Part shown: in pieces, positions 1 to 6,363 of the stretch
Position numbering within the stretch: position 1 is the first letter of the stretch
Layout: each line of letters starts with the position of its first letter
NCBI GenBank assembly: GCA_030040235.1
Contig: JASHUC010000076.1
Location: 1 to 7,687 of the forward strand
Direction of reading: 5' to 3'
Origin: Gammaproteobacteria bacterium
GTDB taxonomy: Bacteria > Pseudomonadota > Gammaproteobacteria > Steroidobacterales > Steroidobacteraceae
Length of the DNA: 7,687 nucleotides
The notes under the pieces: generated by a model
Seen by the model: only the letters and a program-made list of their open reading frames with translations
What the model was told of the DNA's origin: nothing
The model's database searches: none
Translations under genes and position numbers: made by a program

Positions 1-2
1 CC

Positions 3-194
3 GGCCATGCATCGCTCCAGTGCCGCCGCCGCGATGCGCTTCTCGATGGGTGGATCTTTGCCGCTCGCGAGCCGGTCGTCGATTGCGTCTGGCGGCGCGG
101 ACGCAAAGTCGTTGCCGGGGGACGGCACCTCGCGCGTGATGCGGTCGCGGCGCGCTACAGCCAGGCGCTCGCGAAGCTACTCGAACATCTCTAA
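3..194 (+). CDS. hutF: C-terminal end of formiminoglutamate deiminase (partial, cut by window edge)
   Basis: The frame starting at base 3 is open from the window edge to TAA at 192-194 and encodes 63 residues. Seen: an internal DALLDGWIFA segment, then VWRRGRKVVAGGRH, then an alpha-helical tail ending ALAKLLEHL. Known: HutF, a zinc amidohydrolase converting N-formimino-L-glutamate to N-formyl-L-glutamate and ammonia in histidine degradation, ends with a 'DALLD..(I/V)FA...V..VWV.GR.VV..GRH' pattern, where the last strand completes the small beta-domain of the amidohydrolase fold. The metal-binding residues lie upstream, outside the window, so the catalytic core cannot be checked. It could be another amidohydrolase of the guanine-deaminase/TrzN type, but the tail fits HutF best. 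It is convergent with the gene at 245-802. Confidence 0.75.
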   Translation, partial: GHASLQCRRRDALLDGWIFAAREPVVDCVWRRGRKVVAGGRHLARDAVAARYSQALAKLLEHL

Positions 195-200
195 AGCACG

Positions 201-216
201 GGTGGGCTATCCCGCC
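201..216. terminator. Small stem-loop between convergent genes, possible weak terminator
   Basis: GGTGGG at 201-206 pairs with CCCGCC at 211-216 around the loop CTAT; one of the six pairs is a G-T wobble. It sits 6 bases after the hutF stop and 28 bases beyond the stop of the opposing gene. No T-run follows on either strand, so it is not a standard intrinsic terminator; in such GC-rich sequence a stem like this may be chance. Confidence 0.2.
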
Positions 217-244
217 GGGGCACCACGGTTTCATGCGAGCCTGT

Positions 245-802
245 TCACCAGGGCGCGGTGGCCCCTTCGGGCAGTGCGGTACGCGCGACATTCATCACGA
301 GTGCGAGCATTCCGTAGTAACCGCACAGGCCGCACAGATCGATCACGCCGTGCTCGCCGAGGAGCGCCCGCGCGCGCTCGTAGGCCGCGTCGCCGACCGC
401 GTGCTCGGTGAGAAGCTCGGTGCAGAACTCGTACACGACCGCCTCGTCGGGATCGAGCGAGGTGGGCCGCCGAGTGGCGGCGATGTCGGCTACGACCTGC
501 GGAGCGAGTCCCGCCTGCGCCGCAGCGGGCGCATGCACGTGCCACTCGTAGGCCTGGCGGAACTGCCGCGCGGTGAGGAGGATCGCGAGCTCGCGCAGCC
601 GCGCCGGCAATGCGCTCTCGTAGCGCAGGTATTCGCCGAGCTTTTGCGCGCGATCGAGGAACTCCGGACTCCGAAGCATCGCGACGAACGGTCCGAAGAG
701 CGCCCCGCGTCGGCCGCGCACCAGTGCCTCGGCGGCACCGCGTTGCGCGGCCGTCAGCTCACCGGAAGGAATGGGCGGAAGGCGCTCCGGATCCTGTGAC
801 AT
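245..802 (-). CDS. Carboxymuconolactone decarboxylase (CMD/AhpD-like) family protein
   Basis: A 185-residue cytoplasmic protein without signal peptide. Seen: the CMD-type core 'ARLRELAILLTARQFRQAYEWHVHAPAA' in segments around residues 68-95, with Glu71, Glu86, His88 and His90, and the C-terminal 'GYYGMLALVMN' helix followed by 'LPEG' near residues 161-180. Known: family members with YEW..H, like 4-carboxymuconolactone decarboxylase (PcaC), use acid-base residues, while AhpD-type members use a CxxC redox pair. Here no CxxC lies beside the core histidines; a CGLC at 157-160 is in the C-terminal helix. The substrate cannot be read from sequence; PcaC itself is shorter, so this is the longer hypothetical group. 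The start is set at ATG 802; the frame stays open to 892, but that would reach into the receptor gene. It begins 10 bases after the receptor stop, with no clear Shine-Dalgarno, suggesting coupled translation in one operon. Confidence 0.85.
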   Translation of the reverse strand: MSQDPERLPPIPSGELTAAQRGAAEALVRGRRGALFGPFVAMLRSPEFLDRAQKLGEYLRYESALPARLRELAILLTARQFRQAYEWHVHAPAAAQAGLAPQVVADIAATRRPTSLDPDEAVVYEFCTELLTEHAVGDAAYERARALLGEHGVIDLCGLCGYYGMLALVMNVARTALPEGATAPW

Positions 803-812
803 CAGATCAGGC

Positions 813-3077
813 TCAAAAGCTCCACTGGAGGCCGCCGAAATATCCGCGCGGTGCGCCGTATTGAGCCGCAAAGACGCCGATACCCGTACCACTGCGGATG
901 AAATATTCCTTGTTGAGCAGATTGACGATGTCGAAACGCAGGGTCAAGTGGTTCGAACCGACGAGTTCGAAGTCGTGCGTCACACCCAGGTTGAACACGG
1001 TGTAACTCCCGGTGTGGGTGCCGTTCGGAACGACGAACCCATCCGGTAGGATCCAATTCTCGCGCAATCCTGTCCCGAAGATCGAGTCGAGGCTGAACTG
1101 CGTGCCACGCCACGAATACGAGGCCCCGGCCGAGGCGGACACCCGCTCCTCGTGGTCGAGATGAATGTAGTTGTCCGCGATGTACGCGAGCTGAGCGGCG
1201 GTGAAGTTGAACTGCGAGGACTCGACGCCCTTGCCGGTCGCCGACTGGAAGGAGAGACTGCTGTACACGGAGAAGTTGCTGATCGAATAGTTCTCCGTGA
1301 ACTCGATGCCGCCGATGCGCCCCCAGCGGTAGTTGAACGGGGTGAGAATGATCGGGGCGCCGAACTGTCCCTCGTCGATCAGGTTCTGCGATGTCTCCCC
1401 GTACGCATCGACGCCCAGCGTGAGCGTCTTGTCGAGCAGCTTCTGCTGCACGCCGGCATCGTAATAGTCGGAGCGCTCGGCGATCGGTGGGGTGTCCTTG
1501 GTCTCCGTGCCGGGCGGCAGAGCGGTCGTGCCGGCGAATCTCGTGAACGTCTCGCTCGCGATGAGCTCGAAGGGCGGGGGCGTGAAATAGCGCGAGTAGC
1601 CGGCATGGAAGGTCGTTCCGTCCAAAGGTTCCCATACGACGTTGAGGCGCGGGCTCACCTGGCTGCCGCTCGAGTAGGCGTTGTAGTGGTCGAAGCGCAG
1701 GCCATAGTTGATCGTCACGGACGAGAGCGCCTTCCATTCATCCTGCAGGTAGGCGCTTTCGATCTCCTGCGACTGCGTGCCGTTGTCGATGACGAACTCG
1801 GGGATGTCGCTCGTCTGGATGCCGAGAGCATCGATCGGCAGGACCGACGAGGTGGTGTCGCTCTCCGAGCTGTCGTGCTGCAGGTAGAACCCGGCACGCA
1901 CGGTGTGCGCATCGTTGAGCTGGTAGGAGCTGTCGGTCTGCCACGCCGTGGCGGTATCGTCCTTGAAAGCATTCTGGGCGATGCCGTTGTAGAGCAGATC
2001 GCCCGTCCAGTCCGGGGCGAAATGCAGACTCGTGTAGCGCGCCGAGACGGAGCTCTCGAGGTTGAATGCCCCCTCCGAGTGCTGCCAGGTGGTAATCGCG
2101 TACTGCGTCAGCTCGTGCTGGGTCTCGTTCAGATCGTTGCTGAGATAGGGCGATTGGAAGGTGCCGTCGACGTCTTCCGGGGGGATGCTGTCCACGGTCA
2201 GCCCCAGAGTCGGCTCCTCGCCGTGCGCGTTCGGAACCTGAAACGACTCGTCGGAGGAGCCCATGATGAGGGAGAGGCGATCGTTCGGATCGAGAATGTC
2301 CTCGAGATAGGCAAATCCGTGCAGCTGGTCCGTGAAGTCGTGAAGCGGGTTGGAAGCGCCGTCCGGCGACTCGATGCCGAGATCGTTCTTCAGATCGTCA
2401 CCATAAACGAAGTAGCTGAAGCTGCCGGCACCCCCGGCCACCTCGGCGGAGGGCTCGGTTTCCCCATGGCTGCCGCCATAGAACGAGACGTACCCCCCCG
2501 GCTGCAGCAACCCGCTGTTGGTCTCGACGTCGATGATCCCGGCGGTGCGCAGCCCGTACTCCGCAGGCAGGGCTCCGGTAATGAGGCTCAAGGAGTTGAT
2601 GAGCCGGGGATCGAGCGTCTGGCTGAAGACGCTGATGCCCTCGGGGAGGATGATGCCGTTCAGCCGGTACTGCAGATCATTGTGGTCACCGCGGACGTGG
2701 AGCTGGCCAAAGGAATCCTGCACGACATCGGGTGCTTGCAGCAGCACCTGGTTGAGCTGGACGTTGTCTCCGCCGGGCTCGGCTGCGATGGCCTGACTCG
2801 TGATGGTGTAGGTCGAGGCGCCCGTCTCCGTCTCGATCTCGGACCGCGCCGCATTGAGGCGGCGCGCCGATACGACGACGGTGGCGATCTGCGACTGGTC
2901 GGTGCCGCTGGCGTCGGCTGGCGCCGCGGCGGTCGAGCTGCCCGCGGCGGTCGAGCCGCTCGCAGCGGGCGGCGCGGCGTTGGTCGTGTTCTGTGCAACG
3001 GCGCTCTGCATCGAGAGCGCGAAGAGACTCGCCAGCCCAGCGAGGGCTGCCGAGACCCGGGATACGGAATTCAACAT
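813..3077 (-). CDS. TonB-dependent outer-membrane receptor
   Basis: A 754-residue active-transport barrel of the outer membrane, powered by TonB-ExbB-ExbD. Seen: a signal peptide (residues 1-29, cleavage after SAVA-Q), a low-complexity Ala/Ser/Thr linker (30-62), a TonB-box-like IATVVVSARRL (64-74), a plug domain (about 84-195, with LHVRG and the NGIILPEG / ITGALPAEYG segments), then a barrel to residue 754 ending in LQWSF with the aromatic terminus needed for barrel assembly. Length is usual for the family. The start is set at ATG 3077 because the signal peptide follows and a GGAG (3084-3087) stands 6 bases upstream; the longer open frame to 3329 overlaps the upstream gene. The barrel shows no ligand-specific motif, so the substrate (siderophore, metal, vitamin, sugar or other) is unknown. 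The two flanking same-strand genes make a three-gene operon likely. Confidence 0.95.
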   Translation of the reverse strand: MLNSVSRVSAALAGLASLFALSMQSAVAQNTTNAAPPAASGSTAAGSSTAAAPADASGTDQSQIATVVVSARRLNAARSEIETETGASTYTITSQAIAAEPGGDNVQLNQVLLQAPDVVQDSFGQLHVRGDHNDLQYRLNGIILPEGISVFSQTLDPRLINSLSLITGALPAEYGLRTAGIIDVETNSGLLQPGGYVSFYGGSHGETEPSAEVAGGAGSFSYFVYGDDLKNDLGIESPDGASNPLHDFTDQLHGFAYLEDILDPNDRLSLIMGSSDESFQVPNAHGEEPTLGLTVDSIPPEDVDGTFQSPYLSNDLNETQHELTQYAITTWQHSEGAFNLESSVSARYTSLHFAPDWTGDLLYNGIAQNAFKDDTATAWQTDSSYQLNDAHTVRAGFYLQHDSSESDTTSSVLPIDALGIQTSDIPEFVIDNGTQSQEIESAYLQDEWKALSSVTINYGLRFDHYNAYSSGSQVSPRLNVVWEPLDGTTFHAGYSRYFTPPPFELIASETFTRFAGTTALPPGTETKDTPPIAERSDYYDAGVQQKLLDKTLTLGVDAYGETSQNLIDEGQFGAPIILTPFNYRWGRIGGIEFTENYSISNFSVYSSLSFQSATGKGVESSQFNFTAAQLAYIADNYIHLDHEERVSASAGASYSWRGTQFSLDSIFGTGLRENWILPDGFVVPNGTHTGSYTVFNLGVTHDFELVGSNHLTLRFDIVNLLNKEYFIRSGTGIGVFAAQYGAPRGYFGGLQWSF

Positions 3078-3104
3078 GATTTGCTCCGCAAATAAACCGA
3101 GACG

Positions 3105-3128
3105 CCGGCGCTCATTCGTAAGCGCCGG
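3105..3128 (-). promoter_or_regulatory. Intercistronic stem-loop ahead of the TonB receptor
   Basis: CCGGCGCT (3105-3112) and AGCGCCGG (3121-3128) form a perfect 8-bp stem with an 8-base loop. On the minus-strand transcript it lies 19 bases after the stop of the small exported protein and 27 bases before the receptor ATG. A TTTATTT follows about 8 bases later, too far for a classic intrinsic terminator. It may act as a leaky terminator, an RNA-processing or stability element, or a 5' block that sets the ratio of the two proteins; the role is inferred. Confidence 0.45.
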
Positions 3129-3147
3129 ATGATCGACAGAAAGTCCG

Positions 3148-3480
3148 TTATGCTCGGGCTTGCGGAGGACCGCGGCTGCGCGGGCGCGGGGCGTCCGCGG
3201 CAATCTCACGGTAGGACGTTTCCGGGCAGGGCAGGTAGCCGGCCGGCGGAAGGACGAGGGCGACCGTGGAGCCGGTCGCGGGGTGAGCGACCTGCGCAAA
3301 GCTCTGGCAGGTCGGACACGAGCTGTCATCGGGAAGCTGCGCGTCCGGGTGCAGCTGGGCGCCGCAGGACTGGCCGGCGTAATAGACGTGCGTCAGCTCG
3401 TGCAGCACCGCACCCTGCTGGGCAAACGCCACCAGCAGAGGCAGAGCCAACGCGAACCTGAGCCGACTTGTCCTTCTCAC
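3148..3480 (-). CDS. Small exported Cys/His protein, TonB-receptor-associated, DUF2946-like
   Basis: 110 residues beginning at GTG 3480, chosen because AGGGAG (3485-3490) lies just upstream. Seen: an N-terminal signal segment (basic MRRTSRLR, hydrophobic core to about residue 20, then AQQGAVLHELTH), cysteines at 39, 55, 58 and 85 with a CPTC pair at 55-58, histidines at 27, 31, 44 and 66, and a basic proline-rich tail ending RSRGPPQARA. Known: short exported proteins with this plan (AQQGA..HxxxH, then CxxCxxFA, then a short tail) are often encoded directly before TonB-dependent receptors in proteobacteria and resemble DUF2946; their role is not established. Inferred: it may bind a metal or a redox ligand in the periplasm in service of the receptor. 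It is the first gene of the cluster; 70 bases separate it from the receptor. HELTH resembles a zinc-protease HExxH motif but is not thought to be one here. Confidence 0.75.
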   Translation of the reverse strand: MRRTSRLRFALALPLLVAFAQQGAVLHELTHVYYAGQSCGAQLHPDAQLPDDSSCPTCQSFAQVAHPATGSTVALVLPPAGYLPCPETSYREIAADAPRPRSRGPPQARA

Positions 3481-3609
3481 CGATCTCCCTGGAATCGAGA
3501 GCCGTCGAGTTCGAGTCTAGCGGAGTCGGCCGTGTGCGGCTACCCACTGGGGATAGCGGCCGCTCCGACCCGGGCATGGCTCGCGCACGGAGAGCCGGAT
3601 CCACATCGA

Positions 3610-3623
3610 GTTGATCGTTCAAC
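3610..3623. promoter_or_regulatory. Short palindrome, candidate operator
   Basis: GTTGA-TCGT-TCAAC is a perfect 5-bp inverted repeat with a 4-base centre. It lies 75 bases before the DUF6152 ATG and 129 bases before the GTG of the small exported protein, and overlaps the only weak plus-strand -35-like element. Placement suits a repressor or activator site serving one or both directions, but the repeat is short. Confidence 0.25.
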
Positions 3624-3682
3624 AAGGCAGCGAGTAAGGTGTCGGTAAACGGCGGGGGACCCCTGTTTCCCACGGGTCTTCG

Positions 3683-3690
3683 AGGGGAGG
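3683..3690 (+). promoter_or_regulatory. Ribosome binding site that fixes the DUF6152 start
   Basis: AGGGGAGG ends 8 bases before ATG 3699. It favours this start over an in-frame GTG at 3639, which lacks a comparable site and would place 20 extra residues ahead of the signal peptide. Confidence 0.7.
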
Positions 3691-3698
3691 CTCACCAG

Positions 3699-4115
3699 AT
3701 GAGCGCTCGATGGCGGCCGATCGGAGCCCTGGCTCTCGCGGCGGTGCTCGCTCCCGTGGCGCGCGGTGTCCTCGCGCACCATTCGGTCGGCGGGGAGTTC
3801 GATTCCCACCAGAAGGTGAGGCTCACCGGTGTCGTATCCCGGGTCGAGTGGGCCAATCCGCACATCTACATCCACTTCCAGGCCAAAGACCCGGGCGGCT
3901 CGGTCACCGAGTGGCGGCTCGAGACGGTGCCGGTCGCCATGATGCGCAAGGCAGGCCTCAGCAAGGCCATGCTCGTCGGTAACAGCCAGAACGCGACGGT
4001 GGATGCCTACCCGGCGCGCGACGGTACGGCGCATCTGGGGTATCTGCTGATGATCACGTACGCCGACGGCCACCACTACCAGTTCGCGCCGGACTCGCCG
4101 GCGCCGGGCAAGTGA
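3699..4115 (+). CDS. DUF6152 family exported protein
   Basis: 138 residues. Seen: a signal peptide (residues 1-26, ending RGVLA), then mature HHSVGGEFD, KVRLTGVVSRVEWANPHIYI (about 38-57), TEWRLETVPVAMMRKAGL (about 67-84), and ARDGTAHLGY followed by YADGHHY near residues 105-128. These are the marks of DUF6152: AHHS at the cleavage site, L.G.V....W.NPH, an E.P..L.R.G-like segment and P.RDG. Known: the family is common in proteobacteria and often multicopy; no biochemical function is established. A small OB-like beta-barrel is plausible from the alternating strands. Inferred: a periplasmic binding or accessory protein; if cleavage falls after Ala26, the mature chain starts His-His. The stop codon overlaps the next gene's ATG (TGATG), so the two are probably co-translated. 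Confidence 0.88.
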   Translation: MSARWRPIGALALAAVLAPVARGVLAHHSVGGEFDSHQKVRLTGVVSRVEWANPHIYIHFQAKDPGGSVTEWRLETVPVAMMRKAGLSKAMLVGNSQNATVDAYPARDGTAHLGYLLMITYADGHHYQFAPDSPAPGK

Positions 4116-4960
4116 TGGACTCCTGGCGGCCCCTTGCGCTCGCCGTGGCCGCAGCCGCGTGCCTCGCGACTTCCGCTCAGCCTGCCGCCTCCGCGCCACC
4201 GGGCGCGGTCCTCGCGACGGGCGACTCGATCCCCCGTCTTTCCGACGGGCACCCGGACCTCAACGGCACGTGGGATAACGGCTCCGGAATCGACTTTCTG
4301 CATCCCGAGCAGCTCCCCGGCGGCTCGGTGTGTGTCTCGGGGTGTGGTCCGCCTCCCGGCGCGCGCCCGGTGAAGGCGCGTACGCCACGCGCACGGCCGA
4401 AGCCTAACTTTCCGCATTACAAGCCGCAGTTCCTCGCGAAAGTGCAGGAGCTGAACGCGCATCAACTCCAGATGGATGGAGTTCTGCACTGCCGTTCGCC
4501 GGGCGTTCCGCGCATCGGGCCGCCGGACAAGATCGTCGAGATTCCGGGTCAGATCGTGTTTCTTTACGACGATGTGTCCGGGGCGTTCTGGCGCATCGTG
4601 CCCACCGACGGGCGAGGGCATCGGGACGATGTCGAAGACAGCACGCTCGGAGATGCCGTGGCGCACTGGGAAGGCGACACGCTCGTCGTGGACGGCACGC
4701 ACTTCAGCGATGACACCTGGCTCACGGACAACGGAGCCTTCCACACCACGGCGATGCATGTCGTCGAGCGCTTGCGCCGCGTCGGCAACACCCTGCAGTG
4801 GCAGGCGACGGTGTACGACCCGCAGGTGCTGGCCGAGCCCTGGAAGACGGATCTACGCATCGCCAAGCTCACGAGCGTGGACCTGGTCGAGCCGACTCCG
4901 TGCGTCGATCAGGACATCCGGCACGTCATCGATAACACCCACCACGACAATCCGCGCTGA
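4115..4960 (+). CDS. Exported protein of unknown function that accompanies DUF6152
   Basis: 281 residues from ATG 4115, which shares one base with the upstream TGA; a GTG three bases earlier (4112) would add one residue. Seen: a signal peptide (about 1-27, ending PAASA), the opening motif PRLSDGHPDLNGTWDNG (40-56), CRSPGVPRIGPPDKIVEIPG (126-145), a central WEGDTLVVDGTHFSDDTW (185-202), AFHTTAMHVVERLRR (208-222) and DPQVLAEPW (235-243). Known: proteins with 'P.L.DGHPDL.G.W', 'C...G.PR', 'WEGDTLVVDT..F.D..W' and 'DP....PW' form a large, mainly beta family without assigned function, usually beside DUF6152 genes. Odd points: an insert holding Cys73 and Cys77 (SVCVSGCG), and no typical 'SE.lhvvERf' serine. 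A lipobox is poor (AAAC at 13-16), so a soluble periplasmic protein is favoured. Ends 8 bases from the stop of the convergent amidase. Confidence 0.85.
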   Translation: MDSWRPLALAVAAAACLATSAQPAASAPPGAVLATGDSIPRLSDGHPDLNGTWDNGSGIDFLHPEQLPGGSVCVSGCGPPPGARPVKARTPRARPKPNFPHYKPQFLAKVQELNAHQLQMDGVLHCRSPGVPRIGPPDKIVEIPGQIVFLYDDVSGAFWRIVPTDGRGHRDDVEDSTLGDAVAHWEGDTLVVDGTHFSDDTWLTDNGAFHTTAMHVVERLRRVGNTLQWQATVYDPQVLAEPWKTDLRIAKLTSVDLVEPTPCVDQDIRHVIDNTHHDNPR

Positions 4961-4968
4961 TCCGCCGC

Positions 4969-6318
4969 TCACGCACAGGCCGGCGCCAGCAGGGACTCGA
5001 CGGAGCGGGCGATGGCGAGCAGCTCGCGATCGCGCCCATGCGCGCTCATGAGCATCAGGCCGACCGGCGGCTCCCCGGCGCGCTGCACCGGAATCGAGAT
5101 GGCGCAGCGGTCGAGAAGGTTAGCGATGGCCGGATTGCGCAGCGCGAGGACGTTGGCGCGGAAATAAGCCTCATCGCTCGCGAGTTCCGCGAGCCGGGGC
5201 GCGATGAGGGGCGTTGTGGGCATCACGAGCGCATCGAACGTCTCGGTCCTGCGGCTCATCTGCGCGATGAGTTCGGCCCGCGCGCGCTGCAGCCGCAGGT
5301 AGTCGACCGCACTCTGCTCGCGTCCCTTCAGAACGCGCACCGCCACGCGCGGGTCGACATCCGCGGCGTGCGCCTCGAGAAGCTCACCGTACTCGGCGTA
5401 CGACTCGGCCGCGCTGAAGCCACCCTTCGCGTTGATCTCGGGGATCCGCGCCAGCTCCGGAATCGATGTGGAGGCGATGTGGGCGCCGGCGCGCGATAAG
5501 CGCTCCAGGCTCCGTTCGAAAACCTCGGCGACCCCACGATCCAAATCCTCGAGTACGTACGAGCCGGGTGCGAGGAGTCGCAAGCCACCGAGCGGAAAGG
5601 GCTCGCCCAACTCGAGCTCCGCTCCGCGCAGGACGGCATCGAGGAGCGCACAGCAGCTCACGGTGCGTGCCATCCACCCCACCGAGTCGAGCGTCGTCGA
5701 GAGCGGCGCGAGTCCACGCCGTGAGATGCGCTCGGCCGTCGGTTTGAATCCGACGAGTCCCGTGAGGGCCGCGGGAATCCGCGCCGAGCCTCCCGTATCG
5801 CTCCCGAGGCCGGCGGCGGCCATCTCATCCGTCACGGAGACGGCTGCGCCCGAGGATGAGCCTCCGGGGATGCGCGCGCTCGCGCGGTCGTAAGGGTTGA
5901 GCGGTGTGCCGAAGTGCGGATTGATGCCGAGCCCGGAGAAGGCGAGCTCGGTCATGTTGGTGCGCCCGATCACGATCATGCCGGCGGCGCGCAGACGCTC
6001 CACCACCGCCGCATCGCGTTGCGCCGCGGGCCGCGCGCGAAGAACTCTCGATCCCGCCGCGGTCGGCAGGCCCGCGACATCGAACAGGTCTTTCACCGAG
6101 ACCGGTATGCCCGCAAGCGGCGGCACTCGCGCGCCGGCCGAGCGCAGTCGGTCGACGGCGTCGGCGTGCGCTCGGGCCTCGGATGCAAGTACGTGGAGGA
6201 AGGTGCGCGCACCCTCACCGGTGGGGTCGGCAATGCGCGCCAGGCATTGCTCGATGAGGTGCCGGGCGCTCACGCGCCCGCTCGCGAGCGCCTCGATCGA
6301 CGGCTGCAAGGTGAGCAT
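4969..6318 (-). CDS. Amidase signature family hydrolase
   Basis: 449 residues, cytoplasmic, no signal peptide. Known: this family hydrolyses amide (C-N) bonds to acid and ammonia or amine through a Ser-cisSer-Lys triad. Seen: Lys76 in IPVSVKDLFDV, the cis-Ser154 in PGGSSSGAA, and nucleophile Ser178 in GLGSDTGGSARIPAAL, spaced 24 residues from Ser154 exactly as in fatty acid amide hydrolase; FKPT at 191-194 completes the signature. C-terminal IPVQRAGEPPVGLMLM is also standard. Length fits the compact bacterial members (AtzE/GatA-like), but without gatB/gatC or atzG neighbours it is unlikely to be a tRNA amidotransferase subunit or AtzE. Substrate unknown. The ATG at 6318 is the first usable start: no ATG, GTG or TTG occurs in frame between the porin stop and it; a Shine-Dalgarno is not evident. 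It follows the porin by 45 bases in the same orientation, so a shared transcript is likely. Confidence 0.93.
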   Translation of the reverse strand: MLTLQPSIEALASGRVSARHLIEQCLARIADPTGEGARTFLHVLASEARAHADAVDRLRSAGARVPPLAGIPVSVKDLFDVAGLPTAAGSRVLRARPAAQRDAAVVERLRAAGMIVIGRTNMTELAFSGLGINPHFGTPLNPYDRASARIPGGSSSGAAVSVTDEMAAAGLGSDTGGSARIPAALTGLVGFKPTAERISRRGLAPLSTTLDSVGWMARTVSCCALLDAVLRGAELELGEPFPLGGLRLLAPGSYVLEDLDRGVAEVFERSLERLSRAGAHIASTSIPELARIPEINAKGGFSAAESYAEYGELLEAHAADVDPRVAVRVLKGREQSAVDYLRLQRARAELIAQMSRRTETFDALVMPTTPLIAPRLAELASDEAYFRANVLALRNPAIANLLDRCAISIPVQRAGEPPVGLMLMSAHGRDRELLAIARSVESLLAPACA

Positions 6319-6363
6319 GCGCCGGCGATGGTACGCGCGAGCGGGCGAATGGCGCCAGGCGGC

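Larger units (their letters stand above)
3481..3698. promoter_or_regulatory. Divergent intergenic region between the TonB cluster and the DUF6152 pair
   Basis: 218 bases separate two divergent start codons, so it should hold promoters for both directions. No sigma-70 promoter stands out: on the plus strand a TTGATC at 3611 and TAAGGT at 3635 are 18 bases apart but match poorly, and the minus strand shows only a TAGACT near 3516-3521 without a convincing -35. Open frames crossing this stretch have no family features and are regarded as chance in GC-rich DNA. Confidence 0.5.

Noticed and set aside
1152..3095. A 647-codon open frame on the plus strand, opposite the TonB receptor
   Set aside because: It lies antisense to a receptor with clear signal peptide, plug and barrel. 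Its product is rich in Val, Arg, Gly and Ala without family motifs, as expected of an antisense frame in GC-rich coding DNA.
3388..3402. HELTH in the small exported protein as a zinc-protease HExxH motif
   Set aside because: It sits at the end of the signal segment of a 110-residue protein, with no third ligand in a protease-like context; related small proteins carry only HxxxH here.
3540..4199. A 219-codon minus-strand open frame across the divergent region and the DUF6152 gene
   Set aside because: Arg-rich product without motifs, antisense to a recognised family member with a strong ribosome binding site.
4969..6318. GatA, the tRNA amidotransferase subunit
   Set aside because: No gatB or gatC beside it, and the porin context and compact length fit a stand-alone amidase better.
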